From Sycon ciliatum (Eukaryota > Porifera > Calcarea > Leucosolenida > Sycettidae), in assembly GCF_964019385.1 (NCBI RefSeq), contig NC_088655.1, positions 16,048,948 to 16,112,947 on the forward strand: a stretch of 64,000 bases of DNA, written 5' to 3'. A model generated the notes under the pieces. The model saw only the letters and a program-made list of their open reading frames with translations, was not told the origin of the DNA and searched no databases. The position numbers and the translations under genes are program-made. Below are positions 24,418 to 36,629 of the stretch, one piece after another; position 1 is the first letter of the stretch, and the number at the start of each line of letters is the position of its first letter.

Positions 24418-25190
24418 GCGGATTCTGCTCGAAAAGGTGGCAGATTCTGCTCGAAAAGCAGTGAAATTGGCAGAACCATACAAACCTTATGGCGGGCAAT
24501 TCCTCGAATTCTGCTCCATTTCTTTATCCACATACCAAACATGCATGAAACTTACCCGAAAAAGTACCGAATTCTGCCAATTTTTCATGTATTATCCCAG
24601 TTCTGCACTAGGGGTGTGCGGATAATGCTCGAAAAGGTGGCAGATTCTGCTCGAAAAGCAGTGAAATTGGCAGAACCATACAAACCTTATGGCGGGCAAT
24701 TCCTCGAATTCTGCTCCATTTCTTTATCCACATACCAAACATGCATGAAACTTACCCGAAAAAGTACCGAATTCTGCCAATTTTTCATGTATTATCCCAG
24801 TTCTGCACTAGGGGTGTGCGGATAATGCTCGAAAAGGTGGCAGATTCTGCTCGAAAAGCAGTGAAATTGGCAGAACCATACAAACCTTATAGCGGGCAAT
24901 TCCTTGAATTCTGCTCCATTTCTTTATCCACATACCAAACATGCATGAAACTTACCCGAAAAAGTACCGAATTCTGCCAATTTTTCATGTATTTTCCCAG
25001 TTCTGCACTAGGGGTGTGCGGATAATGCTCGAAAAGGTGGCAGATTCTACTCGAAAAGCAGTGAAATTGGCAGAACCATACAGCCTTTATGGCGGGCAAT
25101 TCCTTGAATTCTGCTCCATTTCTTTATCCACATACCAAACATGCATGAAACTTACCCGAAAAAGTACCGAAATCTGCCAATTTTTCTGCC
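24418..25190. repeat. Tandem array of about four 200-bp units
   Basis: The motif CGAATTCTGCTCCATTTC (TGAATT in later units) recurs at exactly 200-bp spacing (24506, 24706, 24906, 25106). The units are nearly identical, with a few substitutions in the last two. The first is entered part-way and the last decays after 25185. The repeated 94-codon frames over it are a by-product of the period. Confidence 0.9.
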
Positions 25191-26579
25191 GGCATTACCC
25201 CATATGCATATTCTGCACGCTTACAGTCATAATGTTCAAGTGCAGAGCTCTGCCCTAGACGGTATGTCTTTATCTCTTTCTTTGCTCACCTATTGCTCAT
25301 CACTTCTTTTACTGATTTGGTATTAAGGAAAGTTTGGAAACTCCCTCGATAGGCGACAGCCTTTGGGGAATCCTTCAAAAACAATACTGAAAACATTTAC
25401 AAAATTACAAGGTTCATCTAATGCAGTCCCAGACAAGTACTACAGTACAGTACATTGTAGTAGCAATGAACCTGCAATGAAACTGTCTCTCCGACTACCG
25501 GTACTCGCCGACCTGCTAGGTGTTTTAGCGGAGTTCGGTTTGCATGGTTTGATCCACCACCAGGAGAAGTAGACAGGTGATCGGATGTGGCAAGGATTTT
25601 ACAACATCAGGACTAGGGGTATAGCCAGCAGCTAATACTAAGACTATGTACCGGTAAGATGGATGGACTGTTTTTTGTAACTCGGATGGTGAGCCAATTT
25701 TAAAATTATTGTGAACAGAAGAAGGACAAAATGTTTATTACATAAACTTGAGCCTCCCAAGTTGGGTGGTCTGTTGCTTTGCGTCGTCGACTTGTAGTAA
25801 GGCCGGTATGTCCAATAGTCTTACTAGTTTCGTCATCATCCAGTAACTTTCGGCATTCTTTGTTGCCGTGATGCGTAGCTCGTACTCTTCTTCGTTTCGC
25901 TTTCTTTCCCCTCTTGGACCTTTCCGAACCTGAGCCTTCCAAGTTGGAAGGTTGTTGGTTTGCGCCTTGGAGAAGTGTTGGAGCTAGGTGTCAGGTGGCC
26001 GAATGTCTCAGTACTCCTTGTCAGTTTTGTGCCATTTTGTCGCACTGGCTGACTGTACAAGATCTGGTTACGTTGGTGGACAGTTAGAACTGTTTATTAT
26101 TATTTATTTTTACTGGGAACACAGCCCTACAAAGAGACATGTGGAGACAAACACAACACAAGACACAGGGGATGTATGGACTGTACGGGTTCAGGAAGAG
26201 ATGAGGCCACTTGACAGATCGCGAGACGCCGACTGCCAAGTGCCATCAAGATGTTGGGAACCGTCGACTGGAAGGTATCTCCAACCGATGCCGTGGTGAA
26301 ACGCTGCATCCACGTCACTTAACGTCCATAATACCGTAAGCAATTGTGATACCGATACCAAGCTGTGTCCATGGAGCTATGAAGCCGAGACCTCTGGTCG
26401 GCGGAGCTTAATGGGCCCCACCACCACACTCCAACATTCACCCCAGTGTCTGGAGATATGTGGATTTTGTAGAAAAAAAGAAAGAAAAAAGCACGTACAG
26501 GTACCTGGTCCTTTCTCGATTTACAAAAATCAAAGTCGAATCTTACCGGTCAGGTGGATTTTCAGCTATAGTCAGAAGG
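25191..26579. other. Region without a recognised gene
   Basis: No domain-bearing frame was found. 26385-26480 is a degenerate inverted relative of sequence at 13.1-13.5 kb (see that entry). Confidence 0.4.
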
Positions 26580-27080
26580 TAGCTGATCCCAGTCGTTGGA
26601 GCTCACGCTTCCTGCTGACTGACCTGACACTTGACTAATAATTCACGATTGCCATGTGGAGCACACGAGAAGCACGTCGAACCATCCACTTAGAAAACCT
26701 GGAAGAAAGCACGGCTGCTGCTGCTCAATACACAGTGTATATTTTATTAAAACGGATTCACCCCTGATCACGTGAGCTTTGAGTAGGCACAAGAAACGTT
26801 TTCTACAACAGCATTGCATTATTATTATAGTACTGCCAGAACCAACGAATAGTAGACAATGTAGGGTTACCAGTGACGCTCCGTTTCCAGCGCGACAAAC
26901 ACCTCGAAGGCGCTCGGTAGCAGAAGAGCCATGTCGCACATGCCATGCATGGGGTTGTGAGAACAGACACTGAGGGGCCATTGACCATTCGCAACGCTGT
27001 CACCTCCAACCATCTTGTCGCATTCCGGCGCAAGTGACAACAATGCGGAGTATTAAAGATGTTGCGACATCGGCGGTAAT
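26580..27080 (-). mobile_element. Hammerhead-bearing inverted-repeat element, degenerate copy
   Basis: Related to the copies at 34940-35440 and 37480-38610. It shares GGAGCTCACGCTTCCTGCTG at its left side, the GAGCACACGAGAAG block, and GCGCGACAAACACCTCG on the right. On the minus strand the ribozyme position reads CCTACTCAAAGCTCA, then CGTGATCAGGGGTGAATCC and later CACTGTGTATTGAGC. The stem I strands survive, but CTGATGA and GAAA are lost. Confidence 0.55.
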
Positions 27081-29082
27081 ATTACACTGGAACAAAACCG
27101 CTGGCATCACCATTGCTCTCTGAAGATTACCCGAATACAGTGACTTTTTTATGTACCGGTAGTCATGAAACTAGGACTAACAACACAAATGTAGCCTTCT
27201 TCCAGTGCAAACGTGTGACATTTTGCCCTGCGCTCGTGGTATTGAGCACCTTTGCAATTATTATGGTAGCAACTAAGCCTGCGCTGGCTTCATCCATGCG
27301 CCGCGATACCATAGAGCCATGGCAGCAGGAAGACGTTTGCGCTAACAACAACATTCACCTTGAGGCTTGAGTCTTGACCACACGCTGCCCTGTTTTCTGC
27401 TGCTAAAATAATTTATCATGACTGTAGAGTCTAGACCTCCAGTGACGTCATTTGTGTGGGTGTGGATCATGCAAGGAAGGTGTATACAGCCTACAGCCTA
27501 GGTCCGACTCATACTGTCATATATGCATAGTCCGCCGATTTTATGTCGGAGTCGGTGTCGGAGCATCGGCCGAAAAATAATATTATTGGCCTACTTGTGA
27601 GTGTGGTGTGGACCTGAGGCAGTAGCAGAGTTTACAGAGAACTAACGACGTTACTTCCGACACGATCACAATGCATGTCTGAGTACACCAGGGGCCAGAG
27701 TGCAGTCAAGGTTCAGTACTGTATACAGTAGTAGATCTACTGTAGTAGTTTTTTTGTAGGCACGAGACACAGACTCTTCTTCAGTACTGCACAATGTCCG
27801 TGTGAGCGTCTGTTGCACTTCATCTTCAGTTCACACCTTTCTCGCCAGACATTTGCTATCACACGTCTGCTCGTCCTATTGATTGTTGCTACAGTATTAT
27901 AGTACTAGTTATTAGTCATGTATCACATGTAGCACACCCTGTGTGCAACATGTAACACACGTTTTGCACTTCGTCGCTACTCCAGTACACTTGCTTGCCG
28001 TGTTGCCGCCATTGCGAAGCCCAACCACGGCATCCAACTAACTTCCAAGGAAAAGAGTCCGAAGGCTCTATGAATCTTTCTCTTGTACTTGTAGCGTTCC
28101 CTCCCGCTCAGAAAAGAGTAGCGGGATGCCATTGTTACGTCTGTTTCGAAGTAGGCAACCTGACCCAATTTCATGGCTTTCAAAGTGTTCTTGGGACCTG
28201 TGGTAAAATTTCGACATGCGATGGCGTTGGCGAATGGGCCGTGAAAGGTGAAGAATGTTGCAAAGAAACTGTTTAGTGCGTCGAGCTTGCGTTATGAGCT
28301 ATAGAAACTGACTACAAACAGAGGTATTGTCATTGTAGTCGTCGTTAGGCAAGAGAGTAAAGCAAAGTCTTGGCTTGAGCCTTGAGGCGTGGAGCGGTTT
28401 GCTTGATGCTATTATCCCGTATACCTGGTATACTCACCCGTACCGTAACCTCCGGAGGCTAGGCAGTCATGACAAAAAAAAACCACGGTGATGGCGGAAC
28501 ACCTGCCCTTTGCGCGTCCAGGCTCTCGCTCTTCTGGACGAAGCCCTGAAAGATCTGCATACCCCTCGTTTGATAAGAGGAGGTCTACTGATCTCGCTGA
28601 TTGGAAATAGCCCATCTTTCGTGAACGCGAAGCTGAAATGCCGTTCTGTTTCAGCTGTACCAACGACATCGCCCCCACATCTGTCAAGCTCCCTACTTCT
28701 TATGCTATCTCGTACGGGATACGGTATACGGGAGGTGTGTATGATGTTTGGTTATGCGATTCCCGTACAGCGAGCAAGCGCGGCGCAGCCTTCGCGAGCT
28801 CGGTCGCCGTTCAGTTCCAGTAATTCCCGTTTGCAGGTACACGCACGACGACGACCATCGTCACCCCCAAGGCCAGAACTTCGTTGAAGAAAGTAACTTT
28901 TCGTTACTCGGCCAGCACAGCACAGCACAGCACAGCACAACACAGAACAGAACAGAACAGCAAATCAACGTCGATCCGCCACTACAAGACAACCTCACAG
29001 GTGAGAGCACTATTTTGATTATGTTCCTGTTCGTTGCCCCTCTCCCTCTGACTGCGTGAATTTAATGTATGCCACTACATGT
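27081..29082. other. Region without a recognised gene
   Basis: Frames at 27995-28276 (+) and 27977-28183 (-) overlap each other and have no recognised domain. A CAGCA/CAGAA pentamer run lies at 28914-28960. Confidence 0.35.
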
Positions 29083-29245
29083 ACACTCTCCAAACGGTCT
29101 CTGGGTTACACGAATCACAAAAAGAAAAAGAGATACTAAAATTATTCGAATTCCTGAAGATGGGCCTTGCCCGAAAATTCGAATAATTTTAATATCTCTT
29201 TTTCTTTTAGTGATTGGTGTAACCCAGAGACCGTTTGGAGAGTGT
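29083..29245. repeat. 163-bp near-perfect hairpin
   Basis: The sequence from ACACTCTCCAAACGGTCTCT inward is matched by its inverted complement ending AGAGACCGTTTGGAGAGTGT, with arms of about 70 nt. No convincing target duplication is seen. It may be a foldback MITE. Confidence 0.75.
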
Positions 29246-29657
29246 TGTGAAGATGTATGGATATAGTGGATGGCTACAGTGGAGTCTTCGCATTTTGCGA
29301 TACATGTCATGTAACAGACATATTGTCTACATTAAATTACAGGGGAAGTTAAGGCTAAAATCAATTTTTACCAGTTGTAGTCTTCGGGGTGCTGAGTTGA
29401 ATGGTCTTGGTCCGAGGAAGCTGAAACGCTCCCTTCCTTCTTTATTCCCAATCGAACTCGCGCACTTCCACCGAAACTGTGAGACTGCGCCCTACTAGAT
29501 GGGGATATTCAATTGGCTGTCTTGACATGCCACGAGGTGCAGAAATAAATAAATAAATAAATATGTATGCAAAATCTCACTAAAAGCGCCATGTCGTTCT
29601 TATAAAAGCACACATGACCGCGATTGGCCCATATGTTGTAGTCTTTTGGACGCTGAA

Positions 29658-29993
29658 TCGACTGGTTTTGGTCCGAAAAGGCTGTGATGTAGCGTTCGGA
29701 CCTTATTCCCAATCGAACATGGCTGGACAAGCGGTCACGTGCTCGTGCGTACGCCAGTCACGTGGTCGCCGTGCCTGTAGGCTACTACTTACAGCATGTT
29801 TGGGCGAGTTTCTGTCACTCGAGTTGAACCTTTGAACCTTTGAGTTGAACCTTGGTGTGAAATTTATCGCCTGCTGGCGCGGTGATCAGGTGACTGGTGT
29901 ACGCAGGAGCACGTGACCGCTTGTTCAACCATGTTTGATTGGGAATAAGGGCCAAACGCTGCATCGCACCCTCTTCGGACCAAAACCAGTCGA
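29658..29993. mobile_element. Foldback element, about 105-bp arms
   Basis: Arms 29658-29763 and 29887-29993 are inverted copies, beginning TCGACTGGTTTTGGTCCGAA and including TTATTCCCAATCGAACATGG. A third, partial copy of the arm lies in direct orientation at about 29377-29460. Confidence 0.65.
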
Positions 29994-30413
29994 CTTTTTT
30001 TTTGCCCCAGGGGCACTAGTCGTGGCAAGTACCGTAGGCATGGCAAAAACCACACACAGGATGAGCTTCCCAGGCCTCACCATCACTGCGGTTTCTGTGT
30101 TGCCTTCTCTATACATACACATGCAGTACACTGTATAATTATAATTATGCACATTCACATGTCTGAAGGTTTGTGGTTTTTAATATTAAAAAAAAACCCA
30201 GAGCAAGATGACGGTGTCGCTGTAGAGGCAGTGTTGTGACCACCCCAGAAAATGCTTCTTTGGTTACTGCAGTTCTCCGGAGCTGTCAGAGTGGAGCTGT
30301 TGTTTTCCAAATGAGCAAGTAGTTTTTTGGTATTGAGGAGAGCATAAAGACACATACATTATATTATGCAGGTGCACGAAGTTCATTTTTTGTTTTTTTG
30401 TCATCCATTTCAG

Positions 30414-30629
30414 GTTGGAAAGCGCTAAGCGAGCTCTTTGTAAAGAAATGCTGAGCTGTGATATGTCACGTTTCAACATTGGGATCTTTCACAAGGAGAC
30501 AATTTGCAGTGATTTGAAAATGAAACAAGAAAAGAAAGCACAGCAAGAAAGGCGACTGGGTACGAGCGAGCATGGGAAAGTCCCTAAACGGATCAGACGG
30601 GCAGAGAATGCGGGCGTTAGCGGTACCAA
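30414..30629 (+). other. Candidate coding exon, unknown protein
   Basis: A long pyrimidine tract plus CAG (30386-30413) precedes an open frame reading KRALCKEMLSCDMSRFNIG, then a Lys/Gln/Arg-rich part (KMKQEKKAQQERR). A possible GTATGG donor follows 30629; beyond it the frame enters repeat sequence. No family is recognised and no partner exons were found. Confidence 0.25.
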
Positions 30630-31464
30630 AGTATGGGTGGGCAGTGCACTTGACGTATGCAGAGTTCAGGCACAGTGTTTGATGTGTTCAAGGGGGGTTC
30701 CGGGGGCCTTCCCTGGGAAAATGTTCAAAAAAATTAAGCAAAATCCTGCATTTTGAGCGAAAAAGGGGGGTTCCGGGCACCCAGGAACCCATACGGGGCA
30801 CGGCACGCGCCTGGTGTGAAAATGTACTAAGAGACTGAGCGAGCTTTCGCAAATGCTAACTTTTGTTGACTCTCTACGCATAACCATACATTCATTTCCC
30901 ACATGGACATCACTGCTGTCTCTGGCAGATCGTGAAGGCAGAAAATCAGCAGCGGCTTGTGCGTCCAGTTCAGTAGGGCGTGAGAGCAAGCTTGGAAAAT
31001 GCCTCTACGACCCACACCAATAAATAATTATGCCTTGCTGGCTTCCATTTTCCATCCACAGCTCTACGCCGTCAGACTTTGTTCATGTGCGACTGAGCTA
31101 CAGTGGTCTAGCAGAAGACCGACATGCAAAAAAACGTTTTTAAACTTTTTTGAAAAAAGAAAAAGGAACCTGACGATGACTGCTAGCATCCGGACTAACC
31201 TAGCGGAAAATGCAGCGCCTTACGGCTGGGGGAGGGGAATGCTCACACTTTCACAACCCATGGCGAAAGAGTCAATCCGCCTCACTGGCCTAACCCGAGT
31301 ACCCCATGTGCCTGGCCACAAGTTCCCAGTGGACTATGAATAGCATCATGGCTAGAGAAAATATCCTCAGGCTGATCCCTGGGTAGTGCTGCTGGGCGCA
31401 ATATCCTCAGGCTGATCCCTGGGTAGTGCTGCTGGGCGCATCATGAAGCCACCTGTGCTTTTAC
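30630..31464. other. Repeat-bearing stretch without a gene
   Basis: 30686-30800 holds GGGGGGTTCCGGG motifs and ends ACGCGCCTGG, resembling the termini of the element at 47081-48109. A 40-bp tandem duplication (CAGGCTGATCCCTGGGTAGT core) covers about 31359-31441. Confidence 0.45.
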
Positions 31465-31802
31465 CAAGAGTACATACCCCCCCCCCCCCCCAAGAGTGTG
31501 CAACTCGACTATGGTTGCTGTCCCGACAGAATTCCAAGTTCACGTCATTTTTGTGATGCAATGCGCACTGTAACTGTTACACAGAATATCAGACGAATCC
31601 GTGACCTGTGGTGGACCAAAGCCCATCTGATGCTGTACATGTTATTGCAAAGAAAAACGTGTGACGCTTGACACCCGTACACATGTTGTAAATTTACTGG
31701 TGCAAGGAGCATTGCATCGTAAATAATGACGTCAACTTGAAATTCTGTCGGGACAGCAGGGTATGTGGGAGTTGCACACTCTTGGGGGGTTATGAACTCT
31801 TG
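31465..31802. mobile_element. 338-bp inverted-repeat element with 7-bp duplication
   Basis: The ends are CAAGAGTACATA and TATGAACTCTTG. CTTTTAC lies directly outside both (31458-31464 and 31803-31809). Subterminal sequence AGAGTGTGCAAC and GTTGCACACTCT continues the inverted repeat, as does CTGTCCCGACAGAATT with its inverse. A relative sits inside 47081-48109 (47649-47930). Confidence 0.7.
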
Positions 31803-32065
31803 CTTTTACCCGGCCGCGGCCACTCACAGTGACTTCCGAGTCCAGTTACTGAAGGTAGGAATAGGACATTTTTAGCAAACAAGCAGTGCAGTGCTACCAG
31901 TTGGAAACATTGTCGGTGTGGGCTTCACATGTACTGGAACTGAATGTCGGGTCATTGAATTTCCTCAATACACGAACTCTGTGCATGTTAGGGCTGATCT
32001 GTCGCATCACCTGTTTGGTTACTATTAGGAGCGAGTTGTGAATCGTTGCACCTGAATTCAAGTTT

Positions 32066-32439
<374 letters not shown>

Positions 32440-32655
32440 TAATATATATTTTAGTGACTATAGTGACTTCAGCCACATATTCAGCAAGACCCTCTTTCAC
32501 TCACGAAGGTAGAGATCCTATTCAAACCAATTTTTTCGCCATACTTCCACATCAAGTGAGTGCGGACGAAATCATCAAGAAATCCGAAAGACCGCTCTAT
32601 CAGATCTGAACCGAACACAAAGGTAATTCTGATTATATTTTTGGTGATTGTTGTG

Positions 32656-33061
32656 TAGGGGTCAAAGGGGTGTTCCGGGTACCCGGGTACCCGACCGTTA
32701 ATCTCTGGTACCGTTAGTAAAAGGGTACCCGTTTGGATTTCGATGATCCAGTCAGTACGGAACGACACTGCTAGGATTGCGCATTCCAGGCGGGAGTCAA
32801 TTATTTACAACTCCACGCTGGATGTCTGCATTGTTGTTGCATTTGTGAACCTAGTAGATCTACCTCCGCAACTATCAGACACAAATCAATTTGCGAATCA
32901 TAATGTGATATCAAAATTCAACCTGAGAACAGTTAAATTTATATCATGATTTATGTAAAAATTGCGCAAAAATTAAACATGGCGGCCAAAGGGTACCCGT
33001 TAACCCGCTCGTTAAGAAAATTACCGGGTCGTTAGTTAAAGGTACACCCGTTTGACCCCTA
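32656..33061. mobile_element. hAT-type MITE, 406 bp, exact 8-bp duplication
   Basis: The ends are TAGGGGTCAAA and TTTGACCCCTA, with TTGTTGTG present on both sides (32648-32655 and 33062-33069). The interior has GGGTACCCGTT repeats in both orientations and no transposase. Confidence 0.85.
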
Positions 33062-33294
33062 TTGTTGTGTGACGTTAGCGGCGGTGACAAAGAGAAACGT
33101 GTCACCTTTTGTATTGGAACATGCACAGTTAACCCACACTCCTTGGTAATCGAGATTCCTACGCCAACAGCTGAATATTGGATGATATTTTAAGGCAATT
33201 GTCATCATTGGACTCTATGCACCAACTGCTCTATTCGTTTCGAATGAATATGGTCATCGCTGCTCCCAAAGATTCCAATTGTAAAAAGTTCAAA

Positions 33295-33665
33295 GTAAAA
33301 GGACAATTATGGAAACGAGTTAAGAGTAACTCTCCACCACTGTCATTATACAGTCAGAAAGTGCAACAACTACAGTCCATTTCAAAACTATAGACGCGTA
33401 CCTAGGCAAAAACCGTTATGCCAGCATCTATACCACATAAAATCTGTGATCACTTTGTGCATAAATTTTTCCAAATTGGGCGTCTGTTATCCAATCCTTT
33501 AGAAACTATATGAGAGTAATTGTGGAGCGATCCTGAGCAATATTCCGAAAACTATTCTCAAAAAGTTCCAGCCAAATTTGAAATATTTCAAAAACCCTAC
33601 GCGTCTATAGTTTTGAAATGCACTGTAGGCACAAAACTCTTAACTCGTTTCCATATGTCCTTTTT
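33295..33665. repeat. Inverted repeat, probable foldback remnant
   Basis: AAAGGACAATTATGGAAACG at about 33297 is matched inverted by CGTTTCCATATGTCC at 33646-33660, and TTTCAAAACTATAGACGCGT at 33379-33398 by its inverse at 33598-33617. No gene is seen between 33062 and 34100. Confidence 0.55.
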
Positions 33666-34103
33666 CCTTTCTACATTTATAATTGGCTCAATACCCGAGT
33701 TGGAAAAAAGTTCATTCACATTAAAATCTTCTGATTTATGTAGACACACTACGCCACTACTAACAGTCCTATGTAGAGTCATTTGAACAACAAAGAAAAA
33801 TGAGGCTAAACCTGTTAGCAATGGAAACTGCATTCAAGATACCAGAGCCTTAGCAATTATATTCCCCTGGGATGCAGACAAGCACACACACACCGCTGGT
33901 AAAAATGATCCTGTTGTTGAATTTAGCTGAAAATGCCAATGAGAAAGCAAGTGGATATTCTAGTTTGACGGAGTGGAAATCAATGGTGGAGAATTGGAAT
34001 ACTTACACACTATAATAATTATTACTTTTCCAGTGCATTATAATGAAATATCTGCCCCAGCATTCACACTCGCAGTTGCTACAAACATCCACACCCACTC
34101 ACC

Positions 34104-34240
34104 CCCCCCCCCCCCGTCACGCACACACACTAGCACACACACACACGCACACACACTAGCACACACGCACACACACACTAGCACACACACACTAGCACAC
34201 ACGCACGCACACACACACACTCACGCACGCACACACACAC
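34104..34240. repeat. AC-rich microsatellite with C-run
   Basis: A C-run followed by interspersed CACACA, TAGCACACA and CGCACACA blocks. Confidence 0.9.
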
Positions 34241-34808
34241 AGCCTTCCCAAATGCCAAAGAGAATTCACTTGGAAGCAGTAAACCTTAAGCAAACCAATC
34301 GTGATACGAAAGCACAGCTATTACCCCAGGAAAGAGTTACGCAATGTTGGCAGCGTGCTGCATGCAACCCTGAGTGCATAATCGCCTACTCTTGGCGTCA
34401 TGCAGTCTTGATATCTGCTGATATCTGGGGCGCTGATTTTGGAGTCTCTCTGGAACATGCGTCTGGACACCCTGATGCTCAAGATTGGTGTAGGCAATGT
34501 TAGTTGAAAATCCCAAGAAAACCTGACTGGGCTGCACATTCAATTTAGTTTTGCTTTGATTCGAAGTATTTCTGACATGTTCAAGGGTCACGCAAATGGC
34601 TGTTCAGGCTGTGATACTGAATATCTGCATTAATGTACCTCATAGCAGCTTGCTGATGAAAGGGTTATTGCTCGCATGGAGATGGTTTCCACTGCACATC
34701 AGAATCAAACGGCAAGTTGCTCGTCTTCTCAAGAACTCTCTCAGAACACGGTGCAATGCACGCACAAGAAGCGCCTTGTGCACGAAGGCAAAAGGAGAGT
34801 GCACTTAG

Positions 34809-34898
34809 TGGCATATGGCGTCACAGCTGCAGCTCACATCGATTGCGTGATCGTGGCATATGGCATCACAGCTGCAGCTCACATCGATTGCGTGATCG
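34809..34898. repeat. 45-bp tandem duplication
   Basis: Two copies of a 45-bp unit (core CACAGCTGCAGCTCACATCG) differ at one position. The frame across it is not recognised as a gene. Confidence 0.85.
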
Positions 34899-34939
34899 AG
34901 CGCAGACGAGGCATAAAGAAAAAGACAAAATAAGAAAAC

Positions 34940-35440
34940 AGAAGAGTGTAGGAAGAGTGTGTTGCTCCCTACATTGGAGCTCATGGTTTTCCTGCTGACT
35001 TGATTTCTTACTTGACTGACTCACAACTGCCATCCAGAGCACACGAGAAGTCCATCGAACCGTCCACTCGGCAAACCTGACTCGCGCTGCTATCTGGTGT
35101 TCACGAGGTGTTTGTCACACTGGAAACGGAGCGCTGGAAACAGAGCGTCTCTGGAAGTTTGTATCCCTGGTGATGTTTGTGCCTGGAGAGCATTATATAA
35201 GTGGTGCTCTTCAGGCACAATCTTCCTCAGCCTACTCAAGCTCAACTGATGATGGGTGAATTCCCCGAAACACTGTGTATTGAGCAGAGAGTGGTGCTTT
35301 CTTGCGGGTTGCCGAGTGGACGGTTCGATGGACTTTTGTGTGCTCTGGATGGCAGTCGTGAGTCAGTCAAGTGAGAATTCAAGTCGGCAGGAAAACCGCG
35401 AGCTCCCATGTAGGGAAGAACACACTCTTCTCCTACTATC
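34940..35440 (+). mobile_element. Inverted-repeat element carrying a hammerhead ribozyme (copy 1)
   Basis: Long inverted arms (about 34945-35082 and 35310-35435) share blocks such as GAGTGGACGGTTCGATGGAC and GTGCTCTGGATGGCAG with their inverses. The centre holds GAGGTGTTTGTCACACTGG, a TATATAAG sequence and then the ribozyme at 35231-35294. No protein-coding capacity was seen. Hammerheads in animal repeats are known from Penelope-like elements and retrozymes; assignment to either is inference. Confidence 0.6.
35231..35294 (+). ncRNA. Hammerhead ribozyme motif, type I, slightly decayed stem II
   Basis: Stem I is GCTCAA (35240-35245) with TTGAGC (35280-35285), plus an outer helix CC(T)ACT (35231-35236) with AGTGG (35290-35294). 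The core is CTGATGA (35246-35252) and GAAA (35267-35270). Stem II is GGG/CCC (35254-35256 with 35263-35265) with a T-C mismatch at its base. Stem III is A-C-A with T-G-T (35270-35272 with 35276-35278), loop CTG. The cleavage triplet is GTA, ending at 35279. Stem II looks like a GGGTGAATTCACCC palindrome that has lost one base. Confidence 0.65.
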
Positions 35441-36551
35441 GCTGAAGTCGCTGCACCAACCTCTTCTTCCCATTAGAAAAGAGTGAAGTGAATTTTAATC
35501 GCAGTGCGAAGCTTTGAAAGTAAATAAACATTGAGAGAAGGAAAGTTGTGCAAGTACGACACTGCGGAATAATGGCAATCACAAATAGAACTAGAAGCTG
35601 GATAACTCACAGCATAGACCGAGCAAGCGCGTGGCCTGGATTACAGATCTCGTAAGTAAGGCAATACAGAATGCAATAAATTAATCGAACGAACAATCAA
35701 TGCAACTTCAAACTGCACACTCATGTCATTGTTCTGCAACTCCTCAGGCATTGTAGCGGCAATAAATAGTCCTTGAGACAAACGCTGCACAAATCATCAA
35801 CCACACACTGCGACAGAAAATCGCAGGCTCCAAATGCATAAACAATACAAACAATATCCGAATGCATGTAGTAGGCTGACTCGGCACTGACTGAGAACAG
35901 CACTGCAATAACCGTATTAATGCACACACTGCATGACACACGAACGCACAGAGAGCACATGGAATGCACAGAGAGCACACAGAGAACACACAGGGAATGC
36001 ACAGGGAATGCACAGAAAACACACAGACCACACACCACTGCATGCCGTCTTCCGAATATTTATTAGTGGTCTCCAATTTCAGGGGGGAGTTTTTGTTCAT
36101 AGTGGAAGCTCCTGCTCTTGCTGTTTTGCTTAACCGTATTTTTCCGAATGTAAGTCGCACCTTTTTACACTGAACTTCAAGGGCAAAGAAGGGTGTGCGA
36201 CTTACGGTCGAGTGTGATTACCTACTTATGTGAATGTATTGAAGCAACTTGCCAAGGCTCAGACCTGAAAATGGGTTGCGACTTAACATTAAGTGGGACT
36301 TATCACTTTAGGAAACTTCACTTCTCAACTCAAAGCGGTCTCTTCACTGCGGTTCAAATTAAAATTAAGATTTACATTACACCAAGTTTTCGGGCCTGGC
36401 TTATCGTCGGGTAAATGATTAAAGAGAAGTGTTCATGACGGATTTTGCAGCTCACGAGAGCAAGAGGGTTAGTTCTTGTTATAAATCTCTATTGATACGA
36501 AAGTCAGTTGATTTGGCTATCAATCCCTCGCTCTATATCTGTTTCTTTCAT
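35441..36551. other. Region without a recognised gene
   Basis: 35940-36020 is a loose CACAGAGAACACA repeat. 36136-36200 (CCGTATTTTTCCGAATGTAA, with GTGCGACTTAC inverted nearby) looks like the end of a small DNA element. No coding exon was recognised. Confidence 0.35.
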
Positions 36552-36559
36552 TATAAATA
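36552..36559 (+). promoter_or_regulatory. Possible TATA box before the mini-exon gene
   Basis: TATAAATA lies 32 nt before the ATG at 36591, which would leave a very short leader. Alternatively the ATG exon is internal, because AACACAG and CTACAG could act as acceptors just before it. Confidence 0.25.
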
Positions 36560-36590
36560 CAGTTCACGGGCTAACACAGCTACAGCAACC

Positions 36591-36629
36591 ATGTCTGGAG
36601 CTTATGGAAGCGGACATCCCAATAACTCG
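36591..36629 (+). CDS. Mini-exon 1 (possible start exon)
   Basis: ATG followed by SGAYGSGHPNNS, then the donor GTGAGT. The context CAACCATGT has A at -3. Unlike the later exons, its downstream intron sequence is not a member of the repeated intron family, so an unseen exon may lie between this and 41254. Confidence 0.4.

Noticed and set aside
29083..29245. Hammerhead ribozyme in the loop of the 163-bp hairpin
   Set aside because: CTGAAGA, a GGGC/GCCC stem and GAAA are present, but the sequence after GAAA pairs straight into the long arm, so there is no three-way junction and no cleavage triplet.
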